The notes: generated from the sequence alone by a model not told the origin. 64,000 bases of DNA from Hyphomicrobiaceae bacterium (GCA_021324465.1 JAJPJB010000016.1:25134-89133), one strand, 5' to 3'. Shown: positions 24,621 to 33,220, numbered from the stretch's first letter. Numbers and translations are program-made.

Positions 24621-27600
24621 TTATGGCAACGCCATCTCCAGCACCCGCGCGACGTGAACGGCCTCGCGTCCGGCGCCGTCATAAATCTGGTGCCGACAAG
24701 ATGTGCCGTCGGCGACGATGATCGCGTCGTCAGGCGCCTTGCGTACGGCCGGCAGCAAAGACAATTCGCCCATGGCGCGCGAGACCTCGATCGTATCGGC
24801 ATGGAAGCCGAACGCGCCGGCCATGCCGCAGCAGCTCGATTCAATCGGCTCGACCTGAAGATCAGGAATAAGCCGCAGCGTCCCTTCGACCGCGCCCATC
24901 GTGCCGAATGATTTTTGATGGCAATGGCCGTGCAGCAGGGCGCGCTTCTTCAGTGGGCGAAGCTTAAGGTCGAGGCTGCCGGTTTCAGCTTCCTGCGTCA
25001 AAAATTCTTCAAACAAGATCGCGCCGGTCGCGGCTTTGCGGGCCACTTCGTTTTTCAGCAATGCCGGGATTTCGTCGCGGAAACTGAACAGGCAGCTTGG
25101 CTCAAGGCCGATCACGGGCATGTCTTGCGCGAGAAAGGGTGCGAATGCGGCAAGCGTGCGCTCGGCCTCATGACGCGCTTGGTCCACTTTGCCGATGGCC
25201 AAAAAAGTGCGGCCGCAGCAGAGCGGGCGCCCTCTGTCGGCCGGCGGGGCGAAATTCACGCGATAGCCGGCAGCGGTTAGCACGGCGATCGCGGCATCGA
25301 TATTTTCGCGCTCGAAATAACGGTTGAAGGTGTCGGCAAACAGGGCGACGTCACCGCTTCTGCGGCCTTCATGCCGGTGCTTGCCGCGGGCATCCGTCCC
25401 TTTGCGCGCGGAAGCCGTAGGTGGCCGGGACATAGGCGAGCGCAGCGACGCCGTTCTTCGAACGGACAAGCCCAGCCCTGACGGCTCCGCCTCTCTGAAA
25501 TAGTCCGCACGCCACTTTGGCACGCTCCGCTGAGCGCTGAAGCCAGCGATGGCTTCCGACAATCTCGCCGCGCCCGGCAGGGCGTTGCGCAGATTGAACA
25601 GCCAAGACAGCCGCGCCGCATAGGGCGCATAGCGCGGCAGATAGCCGATGAGCCGATCATGCAGCGACAGGCCGCGTTTGGCCGCGCGCGCGGCCAAAAA
25701 CTCGATTTTCATCCGCGCCATGTCGACGCCGGTCGGGCATTCCCGGCGGCAGGCCTTGCAGGAGACGCAAAGCTTCAGCGTCTCAGCCATGTCGTCGGAG
25801 GTGAAGGCGTCCGGCCCGAGCTGGCCGGTGATGGCGAGCCGCAGCGTATTGGCGCGGCCGCGCGTGACATCACGTTCGTCGCGCGTCACCCGATAGCTCG
25901 GGCACATCACGCCGCCTGCGCGTGCGCGGCAGGCGCCGTTATTGTTGCACATCTCGACCGCGCCCTGGAACCCGCCGCCGGCGCCCGGATAGGCCGACCA
26001 GTCGAGCGCGGTCGCCATCGACTGCGCGCGGTAGCCGGGGGCATAGCGGAAATTGCCCCGGTCATCGAATCTCGGCGCCCGCACGATTTTGCCGGGATTG
26101 AACAGCCCCTTTGGATCGAAACGATCCTTCACCGCCTCGAAGGCATGCACCAGCCGGGCGCCGAACATTTTTTCATGAAATTCCGAACGCACGATGCCGT
26201 CGCCGTGCTCGCCGGAATGCGAGCCCTTGTATTCGCGCACAAGCGCAAACGCCTCCTCGGCGATGGCGCGCATGGCGCGCACGTCCTTGTCGAGGCGCAG
26301 ATTGAGCACGGGCCGCACATGCAGGCAGCCGACCGCGGCATGCGCATACCAGGTGCCGCGGGTGCCGTTGCGTGCAAACACTTCGGTGAGCCGCGCCGTG
26401 TAGTCGGGCAGATGCTCGAGCGGCACGGCGCAATCCTCGACGAAGGAGATCGGCTTACCTTCCTCCTTCATCGACATCATGATGTTGAGGCCCGCGGTGC
26501 GCACCTCGGCGATGCCGGACTGCAATTTCGCGTCGAGCACGTCGACCACGCCGCCGCGGGCGGCGCCCGACTTGTCCCAGGCGATGCCGAGATCGCCGAT
26601 CAGCTCGCCGAGCGCTTTCAAGCGGCGCAGATTTTCCGCTTCGTCCTCGGCGAATTCGACAAACAGGATCGCTTCCGGATCGCCGCGCAGAAACGCGTCC
26701 ACGGTCGGCTTGAACATCGCGATGTCGCGCGCCAACGAAAGCATGGTGCGGTCGATCAGTTCGACCGCGATCGGATTGAGCTTGACGATATGTTGTGCGG
26801 CGCTCATCGCGACATGGAAGCTGCCGAAATGACAGGCGCCGACGGCGCGGCGGTTTAGCTGCGGCGACAGCTTCAGCTCGACCCTGGTCGAAAAGGCCAG
26901 CGTGCCTTCGGAGCCGACCAGGAGATGCGCGAGATTGATGTCATTTCTTCCCACGACCAGCGCATCGAGATTGTAGCCGCCGACGCGGCGCTGCACTTTG
27001 GGAAAGCGCCGCGCGATCTCGTCCGCCTCGCGCGCGGCGATCGCAAGAAGATCGCGCACAAGAGCATCCGGCACGTTCACGCCCGGCTCGCCGACGCGGC
27101 CGAAATGCGCCGGCGTACCGTCGGGCAATAGCGCATCAATTGACAATACGTTCTCCCGCGTATTGCCGTAGCGCAGCGAGCGCGCGCCGCAGGAATTATT
27201 GCCGACCATGCCGCCGATCGTGGCGCGCGAGGCGGTGGAGATGTCGACCGGAAACCACAGGCCGGTCGGCTTCAGCGCCCGATTGAGATCATCAAGCACG
27301 ATGCCCGGCTCGACCACGCAGCGCCGGTTTGCGACATCGACGTCGATTACCTTGTTCAGGTGCCGCGAGCAGTCGATCACCACGCCATGATTGACCGTCT
27401 GCCCGGCCTGCGAGGTGCCGCCGCCGCGCGGGGTGATCGGCACGCCCTCTTCACGGCAGATCCTGATCGCTCGATCAGCGTCCTCGATCGTGCGCGGCGT
27501 CGCAACTCCGAGCGGCATGATCTGATAGTGCGAGGCGTCGTTGGCATAGCGCCCACGCGTGAAGGCGTCGAAATGCACGTCGCCGGCGCGTTCGGCGGCA

Positions 27601-27650
27601 AATCGCCGTTGCAGGCTGCGCTCGAGCGCCGGCATTAACCGCGCCGTCAC
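24621..27650 (-). CDS. FAD-binding and 4Fe-4S oxidoreductase (D-lactate/glycolate dehydrogenase-like)
   Basis: A 1009-residue fusion. Residues about 35-480 are a FAD_binding_4 flavoprotein (PITPRGGGTSQAGQTVNHGVV, NNSCGARSLRYGN) with the FAD-oxidase C domain. Residues about 600-660 carry a 4Fe-4S motif CVSCKACRRECPTGVD. The C-terminal part has CCG-type domains (PLCCGRTF, HGHCHQKS, SSCCGMAGAFGF). This is the Dld-II/YdiJ-type layout; it probably oxidises a 2-hydroxy acid and feeds electrons to the membrane. Around residues 715-760 (25395-25490) an Arg/Ser/Pro-rich stretch without family character coincides with a palindromic repeat. The frame stays open, so the gene may still be functional. Confidence 0.9.
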   Translation of the reverse strand: MTARLMPALERSLQRRFAAERAGDVHFDAFTRGRYANDASHYQIMPLGVATPRTIEDADRAIRICREEGVPITPRGGGTSQAGQTVNHGVVIDCSRHLNKVIDVDVANRRCVVEPGIVLDDLNRALKPTGLWFPVDISTASRATIGGMVGNNSCGARSLRYGNTRENVLSIDALLPDGTPAHFGRVGEPGVNVPDALVRDLLAIAAREADEIARRFPKVQRRVGGYNLDALVVGRNDINLAHLLVGSEGTLAFSTRVELKLSPQLNRRAVGACHFGSFHVAMSAAQHIVKLNPIAVELIDRTMLSLARDIAMFKPTVDAFLRGDPEAILFVEFAEDEAENLRRLKALGELIGDLGIAWDKSGAARGGVVDVLDAKLQSGIAEVRTAGLNIMMSMKEEGKPISFVEDCAVPLEHLPDYTARLTEVFARNGTRGTWYAHAAVGCLHVRPVLNLRLDKDVRAMRAIAEEAFALVREYKGSHSGEHGDGIVRSEFHEKMFGARLVHAFEAVKDRFDPKGLFNPGKIVRAPRFDDRGNFRYAPGYRAQSMATALDWSAYPGAGGGFQGAVEMCNNNGACRARAGGVMCPSYRVTRDERDVTRGRANTLRLAITGQLGPDAFTSDDMAETLKLCVSCKACRRECPTGVDMARMKIEFLAARAAKRGLSLHDRLIGYLPRYAPYAARLSWLFNLRNALPGAARLSEAIAGFSAQRSVPKWRADYFREAEPSGLGLSVRRTASLRSPMSRPPTASARKGTDARGKHRHEGRRSGDVALFADTFNRYFERENIDAAIAVLTAAGYRVNFAPPADRGRPLCCGRTFLAIGKVDQARHEAERTLAAFAPFLAQDMPVIGLEPSCLFSFRDEIPALLKNEVARKAATGAILFEEFLTQEAETGSLDLKLRPLKKRALLHGHCHQKSFGTMGAVEGTLRLIPDLQVEPIESSCCGMAGAFGFHADTIEVSRAMGELSLLPAVRKAPDDAIIVADGTSCRHQIYDGAGREAVHVARVLEMALP
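25421..25485. repeat. Palindromic repeat translated inside the oxidoreductase gene
   Basis: The 30-base core at 25436-25465 (GCGAGCGCAGCGACGCCGTT, then CTTCGAACGG) matches the intergenic copy at 30004-30033 in 28 of 30 positions. CCGTTCTTCGAACGG is itself a hairpin. It lies in frame in the gene at 24621-27650 and inserts roughly 45 non-conserved residues together with flanking sequence. Confidence 0.75.
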
Positions 27651-27738
27651 CTTGTTCTCCCTCGTGCCAATGCCCGAATTCGATGCGATAACAACGCGCC
27701 AATGGTCACGTCAATCGGCGCATTGCCCGGCCAGAGCG

Positions 27739-27766
27739 GAAACCGGTTTTCCGACAAGGACATGCA
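27739..27766. repeat. Short intergenic repeat, type CCGGTTTTCCGA
   Basis: GAAACCGGTTTTCCGACAAG followed by GACATGC, upstream of the oxidoreductase. It is the same family as 12454-12479 and is directly followed by the long perfect palindrome at 27778-27821. Confidence 0.5.
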
Positions 27767-27777
27767 CAAATGAAAAA

Positions 27778-27821
27778 TCCAGAACGCATGCCGGTTCGGT
27801 CAGACCGGCATGCGTTCTGGA
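27778..27821 (-). terminator. Perfect 18-bp inverted repeat with U-tract on the minus strand
   Basis: The arms TCCAGAACGCATGCCGGT (27778-27795) and its exact complement (27804-27821) enclose an eight-base loop. Read on the minus strand the stem is followed by TTTTTCATTTG, the form of an intrinsic terminator. It lies about 128 bases upstream of the oxidoreductase start, so it would be a leader terminator/attenuator or a boundary. It could instead be just another repetitive palindrome. Confidence 0.5.
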
Positions 27822-27935
27822 CTTGACCGCAATATCGAATTCGCTATTCAACGCCACCAGCCCACACCACCAGCCACTGGCGCTTTCGGACACGGCGCCG
27901 CCGGGGCCTTTTACGAGTCCGAAGGAGACTTCCTG

Positions 27936-29144
27936 ATGCCGCAGAATGCTTCGCGCGCGGCCGGCCGCCATTTTCTTCAGATTCCGGGACCGACGCCGCT
28001 GCCCGATCGCGTGCTGCGGGCCATGGATACGCCGGTCATCGATCATCGCGGCCCGGAATTCGCCAAACTGGCCAAGCGCTGCCTCGACGGCATCAAGACG
28101 ATTTTCAAGACCGCCAATCCGGTGATCATCTACACCGCCACGGGCACGGGCGCGTGGGAAGCGGCGCTGGTCAACACGCTTTCGCCCGGCGATCGCGTGC
28201 TGATGGTCGAGACCGGCCAGTTCGCCACGCAATGGAAGACAATGGCCGAGAAGCTCGGCCTGAGACCCGAGTTCATTGCGGGCGATTGGCGCACCGGCGC
28301 CGATCCGGGCAAGATCGAGGACCATCTGCGCAAGGACAAGGCGCGCGAGATCAGGGCGGTCTGCGTGCTTCACAACGAAACCGCAACCGGCTGTCTCTCG
28401 CCGATCGAGCCGATCCGCAAGGCGATCGATGCCGCCGGCCATCCGGCCTTGTTCATGGTCGATACGATTTCCTCGCTGGCCTCGGTCGATTACCGCCATG
28501 ACGAATGGGGCGTCGACGTCACGGTCGGCGGCGCGCAGAAGGGCCTGATGCTGCCGCCCGGCATGTCGTTCAATGCGATCAGCGACAAGGCGCTCGCCGC
28601 ATCAAAGAATTCCAGGCTGCCGAAATCATTCTGGGCCTGGGACGACATGCTGGCGATGAACAAGGTGGGCTTCTTTCCCTACACGCCGGCGACGCAGATG
28701 CTGCAGGGGCTGGCCGTCGCGATCGACATGCTGCACGAAGAAGGCCTCGACAATGTATTCGCGCGGCACGCGCGGCTGGCCGAGGCGACGCGGCGGGCGG
28801 TGCGCGCCTGGGGCCTCGAAATCCTCTGCCGCGATCCGAAATATTATTCGCCTACGATTACGGCGGTGCTCCTGCCCGAGGGCCACGACGCCGACGCGTT
28901 CCGCGCGCTCGCGCTCGACGCGTTCAACATTTCCTATGGCGCGAGCTTCGGCCCTTACGCCAAGCGCTATTTCCGCATCGGCCATCTTGGCGATGTCAAT
29001 GACGGCTGGCAGCTCGGCGCGCTGGCGGTGACCGAAATGGCGCTGTCGCTTGCCGGCATTCCGCACAAGAAGGGCGGCGTGCAGGCGGCGATGGATTACA
29101 TCACCGCGGCGCATTCCGCCGGCTCACGCGCCGCGGCGGAGTAA
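27936..29144 (+). CDS. Class V aminotransferase (serine-glyoxylate / alanine-glyoxylate type)
   Basis: A 402-residue PLP enzyme, ATG 27936 with GAAGGAG nine bases upstream. It starts QNASRAAGRHFLQIPGPTPLPDRVLRAM, the usual SgaA opening. Other segments are YTATGTGAWEAALVNTLSPGD, VLHNETATG, LFMVDTISSLASVDY and the PLP-lysine loop VTVGGAQKGLMLPPG. It probably transfers an amino group from serine or alanine to glyoxylate. The divergent FAD/Fe-S oxidoreductase acts on 2-hydroxy acids such as glycolate, so the two could belong to one glyoxylate-linked route (inference). Confidence 0.9.
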   Translation: MPQNASRAAGRHFLQIPGPTPLPDRVLRAMDTPVIDHRGPEFAKLAKRCLDGIKTIFKTANPVIIYTATGTGAWEAALVNTLSPGDRVLMVETGQFATQWKTMAEKLGLRPEFIAGDWRTGADPGKIEDHLRKDKAREIRAVCVLHNETATGCLSPIEPIRKAIDAAGHPALFMVDTISSLASVDYRHDEWGVDVTVGGAQKGLMLPPGMSFNAISDKALAASKNSRLPKSFWAWDDMLAMNKVGFFPYTPATQMLQGLAVAIDMLHEEGLDNVFARHARLAEATRRAVRAWGLEILCRDPKYYSPTITAVLLPEGHDADAFRALALDAFNISYGASFGPYAKRYFRIGHLGDVNDGWQLGALAVTEMALSLAGIPHKKGGVQAAMDYITAAHSAGSRAAAE

Positions 29145-29259
29145 TGTCTGAAAGGCCGTCGTCCCGGACCGCGCCAAGCCTTCAGTGTTCGTGCGCCTGC
29201 CATTTTGCCCGAGGGCAATTTGAACTCGAAACGACTGCCCGTTCGGGGCCGCCTGCGCT

Positions 29260-29886
29260 TCACGTCAACGGCACGCTCGCAACCTGCGCCGCGAAGGCGG
29301 CCCGCGCGGAGATCGCCGCATACCAGCGCTCGAAATTGCGCAACGGCGGCCGGTCCGGCACGAGCTGACGATAACGATAGGCCATGATGCCGAGCGGAAT
29401 GTCACCGTAGGAGAACGCGTCGCCAGCGAGATAAGTCGTCTTGCCCAACTGCTCGTCAATGATCGTCATCGCCGCAGTGCTCCTCCTTTTCCCCTCCTCG
29501 ATCTCGGCGTGATTGCGCTTTTCCGGCGGCGTGCGGATCAAGCCCCAGAACACCGGTGTGAGCGCCGGCCCGGCGACGGAAAGCTGCCAGTCCATCCATT
29601 TGCTGGCGAGCGCACGGATCTGCAAATCAGCGGGCTCGAGCACGCTTGCTTTATGCTTGGCGGCGAGATAGCGCACGATGGTGTTGGATTCCCACAGCAG
29701 AAAGCCGTCCTCTTCCTCGAGCGTCGGCACGAGCCCGTTGGGATTCATCGCCAGATACGCCGGCTCGTGATTTTTGCCGAACGGCCCGCCGATATCGATG
29801 CGCTCGTGCGGCAAACCGATCTCGGCGACTGCCCACATCACTTTCTGCACGTTCGACGAGGTGTTGCGCCCCCAGATTTTGATCAC
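29260..29886 (-). CDS. Glutathione S-transferase family protein
   Basis: A 208-residue GST. I choose GTG 29886 because it gives the usual opening IKIWGRNTSSNVQKVMWAVAEIGL and has GGAGA about seven bases upstream; ATG 29916 lies inside a repeat flank and has no ribosome site. The thioredoxin-like N-domain has NPNGLVPTLEEEDGFLLWESNTIVRYLA (the glutathione-binding cis-Pro and E-S pair); the C-domain is helical, ending near FERWYAAIS. Probable detoxification or thiol transfer; substrate unknown. Confidence 0.88.
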   Translation of the reverse strand: MIKIWGRNTSSNVQKVMWAVAEIGLPHERIDIGGPFGKNHEPAYLAMNPNGLVPTLEEEDGFLLWESNTIVRYLAAKHKASVLEPADLQIRALASKWMDWQLSVAGPALTPVFWGLIRTPPEKRNHAEIEEGKRRSTAAMTIIDEQLGKTTYLAGDAFSYGDIPLGIMAYRYRQLVPDRPPLRNFERWYAAISARAAFAAQVASVPLT

Positions 29887-29923
29887 GATTGGTCTCCGTT
29901 TTTCTTGATCGGTCATTTTTGGC

Positions 29924-29958
29924 TCGTCATTGCCGGGCTTGACCCAGCAATCCATGCG
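29924..29958. repeat. Palindromic intergenic repeat (cgtcattgc...gcaatccatg)
   Basis: CGTCATTGCCGGGCTTGACC and CAGCAATCCATGCGG form a small stem (TTGC/GCAA with inner GGG/CCC). Strings of this kind, with the ends CGTCATTGC and GCAATCCA, are scattered widely in Hyphomicrobiales genomes. Other copies are at 4554-4583 and 30317-30350. Confidence 0.6.
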
Positions 29959-29992
29959 GCAGCGACATCGTTTCCGCAAGGCGGCACAGACC

Positions 29993-30053
29993 CCCGGTCA
30001 TGGGCGAGCGAAGCAACGCCGTTCTTCGAACGGCTATGCCCGGGGTTGACGAA
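29993..30053. repeat. Intergenic copy of the palindrome found inside the oxidoreductase gene
   Basis: The core at 30004-30033 matches 25436-25465 in 28 of 30 bases. The outer arms ACCCCCGGTCATGGGC and CTATGCCCGGGGTTGAC pair imperfectly around the inner GCCGTTCTTCGAACGGC hairpin. It lies between Trm112 and the GST gene. Confidence 0.7.
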
Positions 30054-30060
30054 ACAGGAG

Positions 30061-30249
30061 TTAATCGATCCGCCGCGCTTCTTCCGGCAGCATAATCGGG
30101 ATGCCGTCGCGGATCGGGTAGGCGAGTTTTGCCGCGCGCGAGATCAGCTCCTGGTTCTCCGCGTCATATTCCAGCGGCGTCTTGGTCAGCGGACAGACCA
30201 GGATCTCCAGAAGCTTTGGATCGACGCTGTCGGCGGGGTGGTCGGTCAT
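30061..30249 (-). CDS. Trm112 family protein
   Basis: A 62-residue protein of the Trm112/YcaR family. It contains [25 protein letters not shown] and [17 protein letters not shown], which is nearly diagnostic. Only the first cysteine of the classical CPxC zinc pair is kept (CPLTK), as in many bacterial members. Eukaryotic Trm112 activates methyltransferases; the bacterial role is less clear. The order cnoX-like gene, Lon-N-like gene, Trm112 on one strand is common in Hyphomicrobiales. Confidence 0.9.
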   Translation of the reverse strand: MTDHPADSVDPKLLEILVCPLTKTPLEYDAENQELISRAAKLAYPIRDGIPIMLPEEARRID

Positions 30250-30316
30250 GGCGCAAACTCCGCGTGAACTGGCCTCGTTATAACATCTCGCGCGATGAGT
30301 CGGTGTCTCACATCAT

Positions 30317-30350
30317 CGTCATTGCAAGCGAAGCGAAGCAATCCACGCGG
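30317..30350. repeat. Repeat CGTCATTGC-AAGCGAAGCGAAGC-AATCCACG
   Basis: CGTCATTGCAAGCGAAGCGA followed by AGCAATCCACGCGG fits a repeat consensus known from many alphaproteobacteria (CGTCATTGCGAGCGAAGCGAAGCAATCC, from memory). It lies in the 160-base gap between the Lon-N-like gene and Trm112 and would form a short stem (ATTGC/GCAAT). Confidence 0.65.
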
Positions 30351-30409
30351 CGGCTCGGCTGGTTGGTTTCGTGGCGGCGCCCCTCACCACGGGCGGGCGC
30401 TTGGCGCCG

Positions 30410-31087
30410 TCACTGCAACGGCGTTTCACCGGGCGTCTTGCTCTTGGCCAACTCGATCTCGGTGACCGCAACCAGAATCTCGGCGCGCGTCTTCAGATCC
30501 GGCGCTTCCAGCATCGCCTGTTTCTCGGCCGTGTCATAGGGCGACATCATGGCGAGCGCATTGACCAACGCCTCGTTGGGCGCGTTCTCAATGCCCTCCC
30601 AATCGGCCTTGAGATTGTTCGCCTTGAGAAACGCCGTAAGCGCGCGCAACAGCGACCTGCGATCGACCTGCTCTTCGCCCTTGCGCGCAATGAAATCATC
30701 GGCGAACGGCCGATAGGTCACACGGCATTGCCGATAGGGCGTGGCGACGGGCAATTCCTCTTCGATGCGAAAGCGCGTGATACCGGTGAGCTGAATGAGA
30801 TAACGGCCGTCGCCGCTTTCGGCGAATTGCGTCATGCGCCCGACGCAGCCGACCTTGAACAGATGCGGCCGATCTTTGTCGGGACCAGGATGCGCCGGAT
30901 CGGGCTGGATCATGCCGATCAGGCGATGCACGGTGCGCAAGGCGTCCTCGGTCATCGCCAGATAGCGCGGCTCGAAAATGTTGAGCGGCATCTGCCCGCG
31001 CGGCAGCAACAGCGCGCCCGGCAGCGGGAATACCGGTATCACGTCCGGCAGATCTTCCGGTCCCTTGTAGATCACGTTCATCGGCAT
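30410..31087 (-). CDS. LON N-terminal (substrate-binding) domain protein
   Basis: A 225-residue protein consisting of the Lon_N PUA-like domain without AAA+ or protease parts. It opens DLPDVIPVFPLPGALLLPRGQMPLNIFEPRY, the family signature, then VGCVGRMTQ and a helical C-terminal bundle (LRALTAFLKANNLKADWEGI). Stand-alone Lon-N proteins may bind unfolded proteins or serve as adaptors. It follows the CnoX-like gene by 90 bases, which contain a short repeat. Confidence 0.88.
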   Translation of the reverse strand: MPMNVIYKGPEDLPDVIPVFPLPGALLLPRGQMPLNIFEPRYLAMTEDALRTVHRLIGMIQPDPAHPGPDKDRPHLFKVGCVGRMTQFAESGDGRYLIQLTGITRFRIEEELPVATPYRQCRVTYRPFADDFIARKGEEQVDRRSLLRALTAFLKANNLKADWEGIENAPNEALVNALAMMSPYDTAEKQAMLEAPDLKTRAEILVAVTEIELAKSKTPGETPLQ

Positions 31088-31129
31088 GCCGTACTCCGCC
31101 TCGCGACGGCATCCAATCTATCGTTCCCG

Positions 31130-31153
31130 GAGCATGATCTTATCCGAAAACCG
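31130..31153. repeat. Short repeat GAGCATGATCTTATCCGAAAACCG
   Basis: It is the reverse orientation of the CCGGTTTTCCGA...GATCATGCTC family (12454-12479) and lies between the Lon-N-like and CnoX-like genes. Confidence 0.5.
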
Positions 31154-31177
31154 CTATCCGCGCTTCGGGTATGCTCC

Positions 31178-32080
31178 TTACGCGAACAAAATCGACGACA
31201 GCTTCCTGCGCCCTTCGATGGTCGCTTCGTCCGTCGGGCCCCAGGCATCGAAGAACTGCACGAGCTGCTTGCGGGCGCCGTCGTCGTTCCATTTGCGATC
31301 GCGCTTGACGATGGCGATCAGCTGCTCGAGCGCGTCCTGCCGCCGGCCCTTGCTGTTGAGCGCGAGCGCCAGGTCGAAGCGGGCCTGGTGATCGAGCGGA
31401 TTGGCCGCCACCTTCTGCTCGAGCTCGCTGATCGGCCCGATCTTCTTGGCCTGCTCGGCGAGCTCGAACGCGGCGCGCGCCGCGGCAACCGCGGCGTCAT
31501 TTTGCTTCGCCTCGGGCACCATGGCCAGCGTCTGTTTGGCCTGGTCGAGCGCGCCGGTTTCGACATAGGCGCGGGCGAGCCCGGCCAGCGCCGGCACATT
31601 GGTCGCGTCTTCGGCGAGGAGTTGCCCATAGATTTCGGCGGCGCCGGCGGCGTCGCCGTCGGCGAGCGCCGCCTCGGCTGCGTCAAGCAGATCCTTGGTT
31701 TCGCCGCCGATGCGGTCCTTGGTCAGGCGCTCGAGAAAAGACACGACCTGACTCTCCGGAAGCGCGCCCATGAAACCGTCAGCCGGCTGACCGTTTACGA
31801 AGGCGATCACCGCCGGGATCGACTGGATGCCCATCTGGCCCGCAATGGCCGGATGCTCGTCGATGTTCATCTTGACAAGCTTCACCTTGCCCTTGGCGGC
31901 CTTCACGGCCTTTTCCAGAACCGGCGTCAGCTGCTTGCACGGCCCGCACCAGGGCGCCCAGAAATCGACCAGAACCGGCTGACGCCGCGATTCGTCGATG
32001 ACGTCTTTGACAAAGGTCTGCGTCGTCGTCTCCTTCACGACGGCGGCATCGGCGGCGGCTGCTGGTGCTTGCTGCAACAT
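31178..32080 (-). CDS. Thioredoxin-TPR co-chaperone (CnoX/YbbN-like)
   Basis: A 300-residue protein. Residues about 20-125 are a thioredoxin fold with active site WAPWCGPCKQL (both cysteines present) and the cis-Pro segment QSIPAVIAFVNG. Residues about 135-290 are TPR-like helices (LLDAAEAALADGDAAGAAEIYGQLL, LDHQARFDLALALNSKGRRQDALEQL). CnoX/YbbN holds unfolding proteins for GroEL/DnaK; E. coli YbbN lacks the CXXC, whereas this one keeps it and may be redox-active. Confidence 0.9.
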   Translation of the reverse strand: MLQQAPAAAADAAVVKETTTQTFVKDVIDESRRQPVLVDFWAPWCGPCKQLTPVLEKAVKAAKGKVKLVKMNIDEHPAIAGQMGIQSIPAVIAFVNGQPADGFMGALPESQVVSFLERLTKDRIGGETKDLLDAAEAALADGDAAGAAEIYGQLLAEDATNVPALAGLARAYVETGALDQAKQTLAMVPEAKQNDAAVAAARAAFELAEQAKKIGPISELEQKVAANPLDHQARFDLALALNSKGRRQDALEQLIAIVKRDRKWNDDGARKQLVQFFDAWGPTDEATIEGRRKLSSILFA

Positions 32081-32369
32081 GATCCCTGCCCTGACGCCTG
32101 ACCGCCGAAAAACCGCGGCCCGGACGCGATCCGGGGGCGGCTTTCGGCAACGACCAGGCCAATAAAAAATCGCCCTCCCGCCACCGCCGCCCGTTTCGGG
32201 GCGCAGCGGACGGGGCTTGCTCCATTCGCCCGATTAAATGGGAGGAAAACCCGCTGAATGCAATGCGGGGTGGGTGGGTGCGGTTGGACCCGCAAGGGAC
32301 GTCGACCCGAGGCAGACTGTTGCATCGATTGTACGCCTGCACGGTGCAAGGTGACGCCGGGCGCGCGCC

Positions 32370-32909
32370 TCATCGGCGATGCCGAGCCGGCACGCCGGAG
32401 CCGCTACCCCCCGCCTCCGCAAGCACCTCGATCCGCGGCCGATGCCCGGTCGCTTCCAGAAACCGTACCAGATCGTGCCGCGATATCGTCGTTGTTCCCG
32501 TATTCACCAGCGGATGAAAGTTGATCGCCTCGTGCTTCATCAGCGCCGCGTCGAGCACCACGGTCACACGCCGTCCGGTGTCGTTGATCACCGCAAACGG
32601 GGTGACCGAGCCCGGCTCGACGCCGAGCAGCTCGCGCATTAATTCCGCCGAGCCGAACGAAAGCCGCCCGCTGGCGCCAAGAAGCCGATGCAGCGATTTG
32701 AGTTCGATCGCGGTATCTTCCAGCGCGACGACGAGAAAGGCCGCGCCCTTCTTGTCGCGCAGAAACAGGTTCTTGGTATGACCGCCCTCGATCACGCCGC
32801 GGCTTAACCGCCCCTCCTCCACGGTGAAGACCGGGGCATGCCAACTGGTCTTGTGCGCGATACCGAGACGATCCAGATAAGCGAAAAGCGCTTCAGGCGA
32901 GGCGGGCAT
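32370..32909 (-). CDS. Prolyl-tRNA deacylase-like protein (YbaK/ProX family)
   Basis: A 179-residue protein starting at ATG 32909. The frame stays open for another 640 bases upstream, but that is antisense of the tRNA-Gly and of the IS remnant and is not coding. The YbaK/EbsC fold is visible in ALFAYLDRLGIAHKTSWHAPVFTVEEGR, GGHTKNLFLRDKKGAAFLVVALED, LGVEPGSVTPFAVINDTGRRVTVVLD and NFHPLVNTGTTTIS. ProX-type enzymes hydrolyse mischarged Ala-tRNA(Pro). No ribosome site is clear; the C-terminal 15 residues are a Gly/Arg-rich extension. Confidence 0.88.
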   Translation of the reverse strand: MPASPEALFAYLDRLGIAHKTSWHAPVFTVEEGRLSRGVIEGGHTKNLFLRDKKGAAFLVVALEDTAIELKSLHRLLGASGRLSFGSAELMRELLGVEPGSVTPFAVINDTGRRVTVVLDAALMKHEAINFHPLVNTGTTTISRHDLVRFLEATGHRPRIEVLAEAGGSGSGVPARHRR

Positions 32910-33145
32910 CGGATGCGTTAATAGGCTTTCAGCATGATCCGGAAAAGCCCGCCCTTGAACTTGAGCGGGGGTGAACGCGGTTTTCCGCCTTGGCGATACC
33001 GCTGCGGCGGGCGAAGCAAGCAAGATCATGCGCGGCTGCCAAGCATGATCTGGCATTTCGACCGTGGTTGCAAAGCCGGGCGGTCTTTGGCATAGCTTTC
33101 CGTGCGCTCCCGTCGATGCGGGCAGCCGCCTTGCCCTTCTCGGAT

Positions 33146-33220
33146 GCGGGTGTAGCTCAGGGGTAGAGCACAACCTTGCCAAGGTTGGGGTCGTGGGTTC
33201 GAATCCCATCGCCCGCTCCA
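33146..33220 (+). tRNA. tRNA-Gly (anticodon GCC)
   Basis: Cloverleaf read by eye: acceptor GCGGGTG pairs with CGCCCGC (one G-T pair), D-arm GCTC-AGGGGTA-GAGC, anticodon stem CAACC/GGTTG with loop TTGCCAA (GCC), T-arm GTGGG-TTCGAAT-CCCAT. The discriminator base is T and CCA is encoded (33218-33220). The antisense reading yields the string MGFEPTTPTLARLCSTPE, the well-known spurious peptide of tRNA-Gly genes. An IS481-type remnant begins about 30 bases downstream. Confidence 0.97.

Noticed and set aside
25659..26858. 399-codon plus-strand frame
   Set aside because: Antisense of the FAD/Fe-S oxidoreductase, whose cysteine and FAD motifs are intact; no protein-like features of its own.
30371..32101. 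576-codon plus-strand frame
   Set aside because: It lies opposite the Lon-N-like and CnoX-like genes, which have clear family motifs; it is a GC-rich shadow frame.
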